Assembly (NCBI RefSeq): GCF_002531935.1
Contig: NZ_NWSV01000004.1
Location: 393,370 to 457,369, forward strand
Length of the DNA: 64,000 nucleotides
Direction: 5' to 3'
DNA from: Rhizobium chutanense
GTDB taxonomy: Bacteria; Pseudomonadota; Alphaproteobacteria; Rhizobiales; Rhizobiaceae
Below are positions 24,618 through 33,943 of this stretch, piece after piece (the stretch's first letter is position 1; each line of letters starts with the position of its first letter). Made by a program: the position numbers and the translations under genes. The notes beneath the pieces are model-generated. The model did no database searches, was not told the DNA's origin, and saw nothing but the letters and a program-made list of their open reading frames with translations.

Positions 24618-25577
24618 ATGTCCTCACTTGATAGCAGAAATGTCCTGACGATCGGCTTCATCCTCATCCCGGGATTTGCGCTGATGTCCTATGCCTCGGC
24701 GACGGAGCCGCTCAGGGCGGCGAATCTGCTGGCCGGGCGCGAGATCTATCGGCTGCGGATCTTCTCGCCGGATGGCGCGCCGGCGCTTTCCTCTTCGGGC
24801 GTCAGCGTCCCCGCCGAACCTCTGCCCGTCAGGGGCTCGGGGCTTGGAACGGCTTTCGTCTGCGCCGGCGGCTTGCCGCGCGACTGGCGATATCCAGGCG
24901 TGCTTGCCTGCTTGCGGCAGCTGTCGCGCGAAGGCGTGCGGATCGGCGGCATTTCGGGCGGTCCCTATCTGATGGCTGCCGCCGGGCTGCTTGATAGTCG
25001 CGACTTCACCATTCACTGGGAGCATGCGGCCGCCCTTCTCGAAGCCTTCCCGGAGCTCACGCCGCGCCAGGCGCGCTTCATGATCGACGGCAACCGGATC
25101 ACCTGCGGCGGCGGCATCGCGCCGCTCGACATGATGCATGTGCTGATCGCCGAGCGCATGGGGCCGGATTTCGCCCGCCGGGTCAGCGACTGGTATCTTC
25201 ATACGGAGGTCAACGAGCCTGCGGCGCCCCAGCGCGCCTCGCTCGCCGAACGTTACGGCGTCCATCATCCCGGCCTGCTCAGCGTGCTCGAACGGATGGA
25301 GGAGACGATCGAGATGCCGCTCGAGCGTGCCGCCATGGCGCGCATCGCCGGCGTCACCGCCCGCCATCTCGACCGGCTCTTTGCCGCCCATCTCGGCACC
25401 ACCTTCCTCGATCAGTACCGCAGGATCAGGCTGCAGCATGCCCATCGCCTGCTGAAACAGAGCCCGCTTTCCGTCTCGGAGATCGCGGTCGCCACCGGTT
25501 TTTCCAGCCTGAGCCACTTTTCCCGCATGTTCCGAGCCGTCTACGGCATCGCGCCGCGCGCGGCGCGGCGGGAATGA
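24618..25577 (+). CDS. glxA: GlxA-type AraC-family regulator (DJ-1/PfpI-like sensor)
   Basis: The protein (319 residues) has an N-terminal DJ-1/PfpI-like domain (about 10-195; GGLPRDW, GGISGGPYLMAAAG, ITCGGGIAPLDMM) and a C-terminal AraC double helix-turn-helix (about 220-315; IAGVTARHLDRLFAAHLG, EIAVATGFSSLSHFSRMFRAVYG). Relatives such as GbdR control catabolism of glycine betaine, sarcosine and related methylated amines. In the DJ-1 domain the nucleophile-elbow position reads ISGGPY without cysteine, so it is probably a ligand sensor, not an enzyme. It is divergent from soxBDAG and upstream of glxBCD-glnT, and is the likely activator of both. Confidence 0.88.
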   Translation: MSSLDSRNVLTIGFILIPGFALMSYASATEPLRAANLLAGREIYRLRIFSPDGAPALSSSGVSVPAEPLPVRGSGLGTAFVCAGGLPRDWRYPGVLACLRQLSREGVRIGGISGGPYLMAAAGLLDSRDFTIHWEHAAALLEAFPELTPRQARFMIDGNRITCGGGIAPLDMMHVLIAERMGPDFARRVSDWYLHTEVNEPAAPQRASLAERYGVHHPGLLSVLERMEETIEMPLERAAMARIAGVTARHLDRLFAAHLGTTFLDQYRRIRLQHAHRLLKQSPLSVSEIAVATGFSSLSHFSRMFRAVYGIAPRAARRE

Positions 25578-25652
25578 CTTTCTTCACGGTTGAGGAAATT
25601 TCACTATCACGATAGGATTGCCGCTCGGTAGGATAAGGCGGCAGGGGAATCC

Positions 25653-26330
25653 ATGAAATCAAAGCTTCAAGAGCAAGCCGAACAGGCGCATGGCGGACGC
25701 ACGCCCTTTTCCCAGGACCCGCACGCCGTTCGGGAACCGAAGGAAAACAACCTCGAAATGGCGATCGGCCACGAGGTGCGCGCCTACCGCAAGAAACTCG
25801 GCATCACCGTCACCGATCTCGCGGCCGCGACCGGCATTTCGCTCGGCATGCTGTCGAAGATCGAGAACGGCAATATCTCGCCGTCGCTGACGACGCTGCA
25901 ATCGCTGTCGCGGGCGCTCGGCGTGCCGCTGACGTCCTTCTTCCGCCGCTTCGAGGAACCGCGCAATGCCGTCTTCGTCAAGGCGGGCCAGGGCGTCCAG
26001 CTCGAACGGCGCGGCACGCGCGCCGGCCACCAATATAATCTGCTCGGCCATATCGACAACAATACCAGCGGCGTCATCGTCGAGCCCTATCTGATCACGC
26101 TGACGGCCGATTCCGACATCTTCCCGACCTTCCAGCACGAGGGCATGGAGTTTCTCTATATGCTCGAGGGCGAGGTCATTTACCGCCACGGCGACCAGCT
26201 TTTCCATATGCAGCCGGGCGACAGCCTGTTCTTCGACGCCGATGCGCCGCATGGGCCGGAACAGCTGGTGAAACTGCCGAGCAAATACCTCTCGATCATT
26301 AGTTATCCCCAGCAGACCTCACGCGGCTGA
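25653..26330 (+). CDS. XRE-cupin transcriptional regulator
   Basis: This regulator (225 residues) has a Xre-type HTH at about 35-90 (GHEVRAYRKKLGITVTDLAAATG, GMLSKIENGNISPSLTTLQSLSRALGVPL) and a C-terminal cupin (about 145-215; PTFQHEGMEFLYMLEGEVIYRHGD, MQPGDSLFFDADAPHGPEQL). Such proteins bind a small ligand through the cupin and often repress an adjacent amine or amino-acid operon. It sits between glxA and glxB with only about 90 bp to glxB, so it probably regulates, and is transcribed with, the glx genes. The ligand is not evident. Confidence 0.85.
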   Translation: MKSKLQEQAEQAHGGRTPFSQDPHAVREPKENNLEMAIGHEVRAYRKKLGITVTDLAAATGISLGMLSKIENGNISPSLTTLQSLSRALGVPLTSFFRRFEEPRNAVFVKAGQGVQLERRGTRAGHQYNLLGHIDNNTSGVIVEPYLITLTADSDIFPTFQHEGMEFLYMLEGEVIYRHGDQLFHMQPGDSLFFDADAPHGPEQLVKLPSKYLSIISYPQQTSRG

Positions 26331-26419
26331 CTTGCCTTAGAAGAAAACTTTATTCTTCCCAGTTGATGTTCTGAATTAGACCTGCTAGTCCTTTCTCAAC
26401 ATGAAAGGAGGCACAGGCT

Positions 26420-27325
26420 ATGTGCGGCATTGTTGGACTGTTCCTCAAGGACAAGAGCCTTGAACCTCAGCTGGGAAATCTGCTCTCGGATATGCTGATC
26501 ACCATGACCGATCGCGGACCGGATTCGGCCGGCATTGCGATCTATGGCGGCACGGCCGAGGGCCGGGCGAAGATCACCATCCAGTCCGCCAACCCCAGCG
26601 CCGACTTCGACGGGCTTGCCAGCGACCTCGAGAAGGCCGGCATTAAAGCCCACGTGTGGGTCAAGAGCACGCATGCGGTCATCGAACTCGATGCTTCCAA
26701 GCTTGCAGAGGTGCGCGAGACACTCGAACGGATCCGCCCAGCCGTCCGCCTGATGGGCTCGGGCGAAAGCGTCGAGATCTACAAGGAAATCGGTCTTCCC
26801 AAGGACGTCGTGGCGCGCTTCGGCGTCCGCGCGATGAGCGGAACCCACGGCATCGGCCATACCCGCATGGCCACGGAATCCGCCGTTACCACGCTCGGCG
26901 CCCATCCGTTCTCGACCGGCGCCGACCAGTGCCTCGTGCACAACGGCTCGCTGTCCAACCACAACAACCTGCGCCGCGAACTGGTGCGCGAAGGCATGAC
27001 CTTCGAGACGCAGAACGATTCCGAAGTCGCCGCCGCTTATCTCACCGCCGAAATGGCCAAGGGCAAGGATCTCGGCCAAGCGCTGACCGGCGCGCTCGAC
27101 GATCTCGACGGCTTCTTCACCTTCGTCGTCGGCACCAAGTCCGGCTTCGGCGTGGTGCGCGACCCGATCGCCTGCAAGCCCGCCGTCATGGCCGAGACCG
27201 AGCAATATGTCGCCTTCGGTTCGGAATACCGCGCGCTGGTCAACCTTCCCGGCATCGAGAATGCCCGTGTCTGGGAGCCGGAACCGGCCACCGTCTACTT
27301 CTGGGATCACGACAAGGCCGCCTGA
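26420..27325 (+). CDS. glxB: GlxB, class II glutamine amidotransferase-like (MgsA-type)
   Basis: The protein (301 residues) starts MCGIVGLF, so after Met removal it has the N-terminal nucleophile cysteine of class II amidotransferases. Further motifs are MLITMTDRGPDSAG, GHTRMATES, LVHNGSLSNHNNLR and NDSEVAAAYL. A GAAAGGAGG ribosome site precedes the ATG. It corresponds to the amidotransferase part of glutamate synthase. With GlxC and GlxD it matches the three-subunit N-methylglutamate synthase (MgsABC), where it would release methylamine from gamma-glutamylmethylamide. Functional assignment is by homology and operon order; direct evidence in this species is not available here. Confidence 0.88.
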   Translation: MCGIVGLFLKDKSLEPQLGNLLSDMLITMTDRGPDSAGIAIYGGTAEGRAKITIQSANPSADFDGLASDLEKAGIKAHVWVKSTHAVIELDASKLAEVRETLERIRPAVRLMGSGESVEIYKEIGLPKDVVARFGVRAMSGTHGIGHTRMATESAVTTLGAHPFSTGADQCLVHNGSLSNHNNLRRELVREGMTFETQNDSEVAAAYLTAEMAKGKDLGQALTGALDDLDGFFTFVVGTKSGFGVVRDPIACKPAVMAETEQYVAFGSEYRALVNLPGIENARVWEPEPATVYFWDHDKAA

Positions 27326-27394
27326 GGGGCGCCTGAAGGCCGAGAGCCGGCGCGGGCCGTCTCCCAGATCAACGAGGATTCCAACGAGGAATAA

Positions 27395-28081
27395 ATGCCC
27401 ATATTCGATCTTTCCAACACCCCTCTTCGCGAACTGAACAGCGCGCTGCACACCCTTTCCCAAGGGGCCAACGACACGGAATTCGAAGTCATCAACCCGC
27501 GCGGCAGCCATGCCGTTGCCGTCGGCATCGACAGCCCCGTCACGGTCGCCGTCAGGGGATCGGTCGGCTATTACTGCGCCGGCATGAATGACGGCGGCAG
27601 GGTGACGGTTCATGGTTCGGCCGGTCCCGGCGTTGCCGAAAACATGATGTCCGGCACCGTCGTCATCGAGGGCGATGCCAGCCAATATGCCGGCGCCACC
27701 GGCCGCGGCGGCCTGCTCGTCATCAAGGGCAATGCGGCCTCGCGCTGCGGCATTTCGATGAAGGGCATCGACATCGTCGTTCATGGCAGCATCGGCCACA
27801 TGTCGGCCTTCATGGGCCAGTCCGGCCATCTCGTCGTGCTCGGCGACGCCGGCGATGCGCTGGGGGATTCGCTCTACGAAGCCAAGCTGTTCGTCCGCGG
27901 CGAGGTCAAGAGCCTCGGTTCCGACTGCATCGAGAAAGAGATGCGGCCGGAGCATCTGGACAAGCTTGCCGAACTGCTCGAGCGCGCCGGGGTGACGGGC
28001 GTCAGGCCCGAAGAGTTCAAGCGCTACGGCTCGGCCCGCAAGCTCTACAATTTCAACATCGACAACGCCGACGCGTATTGA
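27395..28081 (+). CDS. glxC: GlxC, GXGXG-domain protein (MgsB-type)
   Basis: The protein (228 residues) consists almost wholly of the right-handed beta-helix found at the C-terminus of glutamate synthase alpha chains and formylmethanofuran dehydrogenase subunit C. Regular G-rich turns are visible: GSVGYYCAGMNDGGRVTVHG, GDASQYAGATGRGGLLVIKG, HGSIGHMSAFMGQSGHLVVLG. It has no active-site residues and probably holds the amidotransferase (GlxB) and the synthase (GlxD) together. It overlaps the extended frame of glxD and lies 15 bp before the glxD ATG. Confidence 0.88.
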   Translation: MPIFDLSNTPLRELNSALHTLSQGANDTEFEVINPRGSHAVAVGIDSPVTVAVRGSVGYYCAGMNDGGRVTVHGSAGPGVAENMMSGTVVIEGDASQYAGATGRGGLLVIKGNAASRCGISMKGIDIVVHGSIGHMSAFMGQSGHLVVLGDAGDALGDSLYEAKLFVRGEVKSLGSDCIEKEMRPEHLDKLAELLERAGVTGVRPEEFKRYGSARKLYNFNIDNADAY

Positions 28082-28095
28082 GGCGAGGGACATCC

Positions 28096-29424
28096 ATGAG
28101 CTATCACAACCCCTACACCCCGCCGCGCAAATCCGCGACGTTCGATGACTATACGCTCGCCGAAATCCGCCGTGCGGCTGCGACCGGTATCTATGACATT
28201 CGCGGCGCCGGCACCAAGCGCAAGGTTCCGCATTTCGACGACCTGCTGTTTCTCGGCGCCTCGATCTCGCGTTATCCGCTCGAAGGCTACCGTGAGAAAT
28301 GCGACACATCAGTGGTGCTCGGCTCCCGTTTCGCCAAGAAACCGATCACGCTGAAGACGCCGATCACCATTGCCGGCATGAGCTTCGGCGCGCTGTCCGG
28401 CAATGCCAAGGAAGCGCTCGGCCGCGGGGCAACAATCGCCGGCACCTCGACCACCACAGGCGACGGCGGCATGACGGATGAGGAACGCGGCCATTCGCAG
28501 ACGCTGGTCTACCAATATCTGCCGTCGCGCTACGGCATGAATCCGAAGGACCTGCGCCGCGCCGATGCAATCGAAGTCGTGGTCGGCCAGGGCGCCAAGC
28601 CCGGCGGCGGCGGCATGCTGCTCGGCCAGAAGATCTCCGACCGCGTCGCCAATATGCGCAATCTGCCGAAGGGCATCGACCAGCGCTCGGCCTGCCGCCA
28701 TCCGGACTGGACCGGTCCCGACGATCTGGAAATCAAGATCATGGAGCTGCGCGAGATCACCGACTGGGAAAAGCCGATCTACGTCAAGGTCGGCGGTGCG
28801 CGTCCCTATTACGACACCGCTCTTGCGGTGAAGGCCGGCGCCGACGTCGTCGTGCTCGACGGCATGCAGGGCGGCACGGCGGCGACGCAGGACGTCTTCA
28901 TCGAGAATGTCGGCATGCCGACACTTGCCTGCATTCGTCCGGCCGTCCAGGCGCTGCAGGATCTCGGCATGCACCGCAAGGTACAGCTGATCGTTTCCGG
29001 CGGCATCCGCTCGGGCGCCGACGTTGCCAAGGCGCTGGCGCTCGGCGCCGACGCGGTGGCGATCGGCACGGCGGCGCTCGTCGCCATCGGCGACAACGAT
29101 CCGCACTGGGAAGAGGAATATCAGAAGCTCGGCACCACGGCCGGCGCTTATGACGACTGGCATGAAGGCAAGGATCCGGCCGGCATCACCACCCAGGATC
29201 CGGAGCTGGCAAAACGCCTCGACCCGGTTGCGGCCGGCCGCCGCCTCGCCAACTACCTCAAGGTGATGACGCTCGAGGCGCAGACGATCGCGCGTGCCTG
29301 CGGCAAGAACCACCTGCACAACCTCGAGCCGGAAGACCTCGTTGCACTGACGATCGAGGCATCGGCCATGGCGCAGGTGCCGCTCGCCGGCACCAACTGG
29401 ATTCCCGGCAAGGGAGGCTTCTGA
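28096..29424 (+). CDS. glxD: GlxD, FMN-binding glutamate synthase domain protein (MgsC-type)
   Basis: This is the 442-residue synthase subunit. The family pattern includes TIAGMSFGALSGNAKEALGRG (FMN-phosphate region), GQGAKPGGGGMLLGQKIS, YVKVGGARPYYDTALAVKAGADVVVLDGMQGGT and IVSGGIRSGADVAKALALGADAVAIGTA, all diagnostic of glutamate synthase central/FMN domains. It would combine the released amine with 2-oxoglutarate. In the N-methylglutamate pathway (MgsC) the product is N-methylglutamate, using methylamine in place of ammonia. The ATG at 28096 has GAGGGAC upstream and is preferred to an earlier in-frame start. Confidence 0.9.
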   Translation: MSYHNPYTPPRKSATFDDYTLAEIRRAAATGIYDIRGAGTKRKVPHFDDLLFLGASISRYPLEGYREKCDTSVVLGSRFAKKPITLKTPITIAGMSFGALSGNAKEALGRGATIAGTSTTTGDGGMTDEERGHSQTLVYQYLPSRYGMNPKDLRRADAIEVVVGQGAKPGGGGMLLGQKISDRVANMRNLPKGIDQRSACRHPDWTGPDDLEIKIMELREITDWEKPIYVKVGGARPYYDTALAVKAGADVVVLDGMQGGTAATQDVFIENVGMPTLACIRPAVQALQDLGMHRKVQLIVSGGIRSGADVAKALALGADAVAIGTAALVAIGDNDPHWEEEYQKLGTTAGAYDDWHEGKDPAGITTQDPELAKRLDPVAAGRRLANYLKVMTLEAQTIARACGKNHLHNLEPEDLVALTIEASAMAQVPLAGTNWIPGKGGF

Positions 29425-29432
29425 TTTCTACC

Positions 29433-29453
29433 GGCCGGGCAAACGTCCCGGCC
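29433..29453 (+). terminator. Hairpin between glxD and glnT
   Basis: GGCCGGG and CCCGGCC form a 7-bp perfect stem with a 7-nt loop just after the glxD stop. It has no T-run. It may reduce, but not stop, transcription into glnT. Confidence 0.4.
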
Positions 29454-29504
29454 GTCTCACATCCATAACCTAAGTGTCTCCAAGAAATCCAAAGGGGAAC
29501 GAGA

Positions 29505-30812
29505 ATGACACTGGATCTTGCTGCTTTTGCCAGAGACAAAGGCATCAAATATTTCATGATCAGCTACACGGACCTGTTCGGCGGTCAACGCGCCAAACTG
29601 GTCCCGGCTGAAGCCATTGCCGACATGCAGAAGGATGGCGCCGGTTTCGCGGGCTTCGCGACCTGGCTCGATCTGACGCCGGCCCATCCCGACCTGTTTG
29701 CAGTTCCCGATGCTTCCTCCGTCATCCAGCTCCCATGGAAGAAGGACGTCGCATGGGTTGCGGCCGACTGCGTCATGGACGATCAGCCCGTCGAACAGGC
29801 GCCGCGCGTGCTGCTGAAAAGACTGGTCGCCGAAGCTGCAAAAGAAGGGCTCCGGGTAAAAACCGGCGTCGAGCCCGAGTTCTTTCTCATCTCTTCCGAC
29901 GGCTCGGTGATTTCAGATGAGTTCGATACCGCCGAGAAGCCTTGCTACGATCAGCAGGCGGTGATGCGCCGCTACGATGTCATCGCCGAGATTTGCGATT
30001 ATATGCTCGAGCTCGGCTGGAAGCCCTATCAAAACGACCATGAGGATGCGAACGGCCAGTTCGAGATGAACTGGGAATATGACGACGCGCTGCAGACGGC
30101 GGACAAGCACTCCTTCTTCAAGTTCATGGTCAAGTCGGTCGCCGAAAAGCACGGCCTTCGCGCCACCTTCATGCCGAAGCCGTTCAAGGGCCTGACCGGA
30201 AACGGCTGCCATGCCCACATCTCGGTCTGGGATATCGACGGCAAGGTCAACGCCTTTGCCGACAAGGAAATGGCCTTCGGGCTCTCCGCCCAGGGTAAAA
30301 CCTTCCTCGGCGGCATCATGAAACACGCCTCGGCGCTGGCCGCGATCACCAATCCGACGGTCAATTCCTACAAGCGCATCAACGCGCCGCGCACGACATC
30401 GGGCGCCACCTGGTCGCCGAACACCGTGACCTGGACCGGCAACAACCGCACCCACATGGTGCGCGTGCCGGGGCCGGGACGTTTCGAGCTGCGCCTGCCG
30501 GACGGAGCGGTCAACCCCTACCTCTTACAGGCGATCATCATTGCCGCCGGCCTCGACGGTATCCGCAGCCAGGCAGACCCCGGCCCGCACTACGATATCG
30601 ACATGTATGCCGAGGGGCATCTGGTGAAGGATGCGCCGCGCCTGCCGCTCAACCTGCTCGATGCGCTGCGCGCCTATGATGCCGACGAGGGCCTGAAGCA
30701 GGCGATCGGGGCCGAGTTTTCGGCCGCCTATCTCAAGCTCAAGCATCGGGAATGGAATGCCTACTGCTCGCATTTCACCCAGTGGGAACGCGACAGCACG
30801 CTCGACATCTGA
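29505..30812 (+). CDS. glnT: Type III glutamine synthetase-like GlnT / gamma-glutamylmethylamide synthetase
   Basis: The 435-residue enzyme has glutamine synthetase blocks: VEPEFFLIS (metal site), DANGQFEMNW, GNGCHAHISVWD with the catalytic His, PNTVTWTGNNRTHMVRVPG and RFELRLPDGAVNPYL. It is in the GlnT/GmaS group: these ligate ammonia or methylamine to the gamma-carboxyl of glutamate using ATP. Placement directly after glxBCD and close to a soxBDAG-type operon is the arrangement of gmaS with mgsABC and mgdABCD, so gamma-glutamylmethylamide synthesis from methylamine is the more likely role. GlnT of rhizobia is also reported as a third glutamine synthetase, so both roles remain open. Confidence 0.9.
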   Translation: MTLDLAAFARDKGIKYFMISYTDLFGGQRAKLVPAEAIADMQKDGAGFAGFATWLDLTPAHPDLFAVPDASSVIQLPWKKDVAWVAADCVMDDQPVEQAPRVLLKRLVAEAAKEGLRVKTGVEPEFFLISSDGSVISDEFDTAEKPCYDQQAVMRRYDVIAEICDYMLELGWKPYQNDHEDANGQFEMNWEYDDALQTADKHSFFKFMVKSVAEKHGLRATFMPKPFKGLTGNGCHAHISVWDIDGKVNAFADKEMAFGLSAQGKTFLGGIMKHASALAAITNPTVNSYKRINAPRTTSGATWSPNTVTWTGNNRTHMVRVPGPGRFELRLPDGAVNPYLLQAIIIAAGLDGIRSQADPGPHYDIDMYAEGHLVKDAPRLPLNLLDALRAYDADEGLKQAIGAEFSAAYLKLKHREWNAYCSHFTQWERDSTLDI

Positions 30813-30842
30813 GAAGCGGGCAGACCTCTGCAGCGACAGGCC

Positions 30843-30869
30843 GGTCACGCCGACAGTTTCGGCGTGACC
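30843..30869. terminator. 11-bp hairpin between glnT and purU
   Basis: GGTCACGCCGA pairs perfectly with TCGGCGTGACC across a 5-nt loop, 30 bp after the glnT stop and 39 bp before the purU ATG. Without a T-run it could be a partial terminator or mRNA-stabilising structure. Confidence 0.5.
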
Positions 30870-30907
30870 AGGCCCTCTGCGCTTGAAACGGCGAAGGAAG
30901 AGACAGC

Positions 30908-31792
30908 ATGAAGAACGTCGTACTCACCGTATCCTGCAAATCGACGCGCGGCATCGTGGCGGCGATTTCGAGCTATCTGGCCGAGAAGGGCTGCAACATC
31001 ATCGACTCCAGCCAGTTCGACGATCTCGATACCGGCAAGTTCTTCATGCGCGTCAGCTTCATTTCCGAAGAAGGCCTGTCCGGCACCGAGATCGGCGCCG
31101 ATTTCGTCCCCGTCGCCGCGCCCTTCGCAATGGAGTACGAATTCCACGACAGCGAGAAGCGCATGAAGGTGCTGCTGATGGTGTCGCGCTTCGGCCATTG
31201 TCTCAACGACCTGCTCTACCGCTGGAAGATCGGCGCGCTGCCGATCGACATCGTCGGCGTCGTCTCCAACCATTTCGATTACCAGAAGGTCGTGGTCAAT
31301 CACGACATCCCCTTCCACCACATCAAGGTGACGAAGGAGAACAAGCCCCAGGCGGAAGGCCAGCTCGTCGAGCTCGTCAACCAGACCGGCACCGAGCTGA
31401 TCGTGCTCGCCCGCTACATGCAGGTCCTCTCCGACCAGCTCTGCAAGCAGATGTCGGGCAAGATCATCAACATCCATCACTCCTTCCTGCCGAGCTTCAA
31501 GGGCGCCAACCCTTACAAGCAGGCCTACCAGCGCGGCGTCAAGCTGATCGGGGCGACGGCGCATTACGTCACCGCCGATCTCGACGAAGGCCCGATCATC
31601 GAGCAGGACACGGCGCGCATCACCCATGCGCAGTCGCCGGACGACTATGTCTCGATCGGCCGCGATGTCGAAAGCCAGGTGCTGGCGCGCGCCATCCACG
31701 CCCACATCCATCACCGCACCTTCATCAACGGCAACCGCACCGTCGTCTTCCCGGCCAGCCCCGGAAGCTACGCCTCCGAACGCATGGGTTGA
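30908..31792 (+). CDS. purU: Formyltetrahydrofolate deformylase
   Basis: The enzyme (294 residues) hydrolyses 10-formyl-tetrahydrofolate to formate and tetrahydrofolate. The N-terminal ACT domain (about 1-80; VLTVSCKSTRGIVAAIS) is followed by a formyltransferase-like domain with NHFDYQKVVVNHDIPFHHI and IINIHHSFLPSFKGANPY, where the catalytic His and downstream Asp (TADLDEGPIIEQD) are present. Its place behind glnT fits a role in recycling folate that is loaded with one-carbon units by the soxBDAG/mgd-type enzyme. Paralogues are common in rhizobia, so this may be the pathway-specific copy. Confidence 0.93.
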   Translation: MKNVVLTVSCKSTRGIVAAISSYLAEKGCNIIDSSQFDDLDTGKFFMRVSFISEEGLSGTEIGADFVPVAAPFAMEYEFHDSEKRMKVLLMVSRFGHCLNDLLYRWKIGALPIDIVGVVSNHFDYQKVVVNHDIPFHHIKVTKENKPQAEGQLVELVNQTGTELIVLARYMQVLSDQLCKQMSGKIINIHHSFLPSFKGANPYKQAYQRGVKLIGATAHYVTADLDEGPIIEQDTARITHAQSPDDYVSIGRDVESQVLARAIHAHIHHRTFINGNRTVVFPASPGSYASERMG

Positions 31793-32034
31793 GTCGGGTC
31801 TCTGAGATCACCGCAGAACTTCGATTGTTTCGCCGATCGGTCATCCACGACCGCGGCCTTTACTCCGGTCATATATGAGGAAGATTCACTCTTTCCGGAA
31901 AGGTGAATATTTTCCGTTGCTTGCTTGCGTTTCCCCGCGGTGTCGAGCCACATTACGTTAGGGAATATCTGGGCCGCGTTAACTTTTTGTTAACCATGTC
32001 GGCGCTACACATGGTCAACGATTTCTTCACACAG

Positions 32035-32754
32035 ATGACCAAAGTGCTAACAGACGCTCGCTCTATCCGCATCAAGGGCCGCTCTTTCCTGGCCGTCATG
32101 TTGTCCCCGGACCTTCCTTTCGACGATTGGTTGGCGAGGCTGGACGATCTGGCCGCACGTTCGGCCGGCTTCTTCCTCGGACGGCCTGTCGTGCTCGACC
32201 TGACGGACCTGCAAATCGACCGGCCGCAGCTGAAGGAGCTGATCGCCGAACTTGCCAAGCGCAATGTCAGCATCATGGGCATCGAAGGCGCGCGGCCGTC
32301 GATCCTCGGCTCGGGCATGCCACCGGCCCTCAAAGGCGGCCGGTCGGTTTCCGATATCGAGGTTCCCGCCAAGGAGACGGCCGATCCGCCGGCCAGACCG
32401 GCGATGGCCGAGCCCCGTCCTGCGACGCAATCGATCGTCATCCGGGAACCTGTACGTTCGGGACAGTCGGTGATCTTTCCGGAAGGTGACGTCACCATCA
32501 TCGGATCGGTCGCTTCCGGCGCCGAGGTGATCGCGGGCGGATCGGTCCATATTTACGGCGCGCTGCGCGGCCGGGCCATGGCCGGTTCCATCGGCAACGC
32601 CTCGGCGCAGATCTTTTGCCGCAAGCTCGAGGCCGAGCTGGTGGCGATCGACGGCATCTACAAAATGGCGGAAGACATGGCCCCCAATCTTCGCGGACAG
32701 GCTGTTCAGCTCTGGCTCGAAGACGACGCGATCATGGCGGAAAAATTGATCTGA
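32035..32754 (+). CDS. minC: Septum site-determining protein MinC
   Basis: MinC (239 residues from this start) blocks FtsZ assembly away from midcell. The N-terminal domain starts MTKVLTDARSIRIKGRSF. The C-terminal beta-helix domain (about 140-235) has GQSVIFPEGDVTIIGSVASGAEVIAGGSVHIYGALRGRAMAG, which binds MinD. The two are joined by a proline-rich linker. Two earlier in-frame ATGs (31996, 32011) have no better ribosome site, so the start is uncertain by 8-13 codons. It is followed by minD and minE in the usual order. In rhizobia these genes are on a secondary replicon. Confidence 0.92.
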   Translation: MTKVLTDARSIRIKGRSFLAVMLSPDLPFDDWLARLDDLAARSAGFFLGRPVVLDLTDLQIDRPQLKELIAELAKRNVSIMGIEGARPSILGSGMPPALKGGRSVSDIEVPAKETADPPARPAMAEPRPATQSIVIREPVRSGQSVIFPEGDVTIIGSVASGAEVIAGGSVHIYGALRGRAMAGSIGNASAQIFCRKLEAELVAIDGIYKMAEDMAPNLRGQAVQLWLEDDAIMAEKLI

Positions 32755-32837
32755 CCGCAGCGCCGCGCCTCTCTTCGAGGGGCGCAAGGGATGCTGCAAC
32801 ACTTTGAATTACTAGGGCCGCGACAAAGGAGAGAGAC

Positions 32838-33653
32838 ATGGGGAAAGTGATCGTCGTCACGTCAGGCAAGGGCGGGGTCGGAAAGACGACCTCGACCGCC
32901 GCATTGGGAGCGGCGCTGGCGCAACGCAATGAAAAAGTCGTCGTCGTCGATTTCGATGTCGGCCTGCGCAACCTTGACCTCGTGATGGGCGCCGAGCGCC
33001 GGGTCGTCTACGACCTGATCAACGTCATCCAGGGCGACGCCAAGCTTCCCCAGGCGCTGATCCGCGACAAGCGCTTGGAAACGCTATTCCTGCTGCCGGC
33101 TTCGCAGACGCGCGACAAGGACAATCTGACGGCCGAAGGCGTCGAGCGCGTCATCAACGACCTGAAGCGCTATTTCGACTGGATCATCTGCGACAGCCCG
33201 GCCGGGATCGAACGCGGCGCGACGCTTGCCATGCGCCATGCTGATGTTGCCGTCGTCGTCACCAATCCGGAAGTCTCGTCGGTACGCGATTCCGACCGCA
33301 TCATCGGCCTGCTCGATGCCAAGACGGCCAAGGCCGAACGCGGCGAGCGGATGGAAAAGCACCTGCTGCTGACCCGCTACGACGCCAACCGCGCCGAACG
33401 CGGCGACATGCTGAAGGTCGACGACGTGCTGGAAATCCTGTCCATCCCGCTGCTCGGCATCGTGCCCGAAAGTATGGATGTGCTGCGCGCCTCCAATATC
33501 GGTGCCCCGGTCACGCTGGCAGAAAGCAAAAGCCCGGCCGCCATGGCCTATTTCGATGCCGCCCGCCGGCTCGCCGGCGAGGTTCTGCCGATCGCGATCC
33601 CGGAGGAAAAGCGGAACATTTTCGGTAAGATCTTCGGACGGAGGGCAGCATGA
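32838..33653 (+). CDS. minD: Septum site-determining ATPase MinD
   Basis: This membrane-associated ATPase (271 residues) recruits MinC and is released by MinE. The deviant Walker A motif [10 protein letters not shown] is at residues 10-19, followed by [17 protein letters not shown] and [15 protein letters not shown]. The C-terminus ends with basic residues and a short amphipathic part ([11 protein letters not shown]) that should be the membrane-targeting helix. A GGAGAGAGAC ribosome site precedes the ATG. It overlaps minE by 4 bp. Confidence 0.96.
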   Translation: MGKVIVVTSGKGGVGKTTSTAALGAALAQRNEKVVVVDFDVGLRNLDLVMGAERRVVYDLINVIQGDAKLPQALIRDKRLETLFLLPASQTRDKDNLTAEGVERVINDLKRYFDWIICDSPAGIERGATLAMRHADVAVVVTNPEVSSVRDSDRIIGLLDAKTAKAERGERMEKHLLLTRYDANRAERGDMLKVDDVLEILSIPLLGIVPESMDVLRASNIGAPVTLAESKSPAAMAYFDAARRLAGEVLPIAIPEEKRNIFGKIFGRRAA

Positions 33654-33910
33654 ATATTTTCCGTCTGTTCCACAAGCAGAGGACCGCACCGGCGGCCCGC
33701 GAACGCCTGCAGGTGCTGCTGGCCCACGAGCGCTCCTCGGCCGGCTCCGACCTGGTGTCGGTGCTGCGCGAGGAAATCCTTGCCGTCATCGCCAAGCACG
33801 TCGAACTCGACCACGACAAGGTGCAGGTGACGATCGACCGCAACGAATTCGTCTCGACCCTGGAGATCGATGTCGAAATTCCGCTGAATGCGGCCGTCCA
33901 GGCCGCTTGA
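33650..33910 (+). CDS. minE: Cell division topological specificity factor MinE
   Basis: MinE (86 residues) stimulates MinD ATPase and drives oscillation. The N-terminal part [27 protein letters not shown] is the contact helix, and the C-terminal part ([21 protein letters not shown]) is the dimerisation domain. The 4-bp overlap with minD indicates coupled translation. The length is normal. Confidence 0.95.
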   Translation: MNIFRLFHKQRTAPAARERLQVLLAHERSSAGSDLVSVLREEILAVIAKHVELDHDKVQVTIDRNEFVSTLEIDVEIPLNAAVQAA

Positions 33911-33943
33911 AAGACGGCGCTGCCTGTTTCCGACAGGCAGCGC

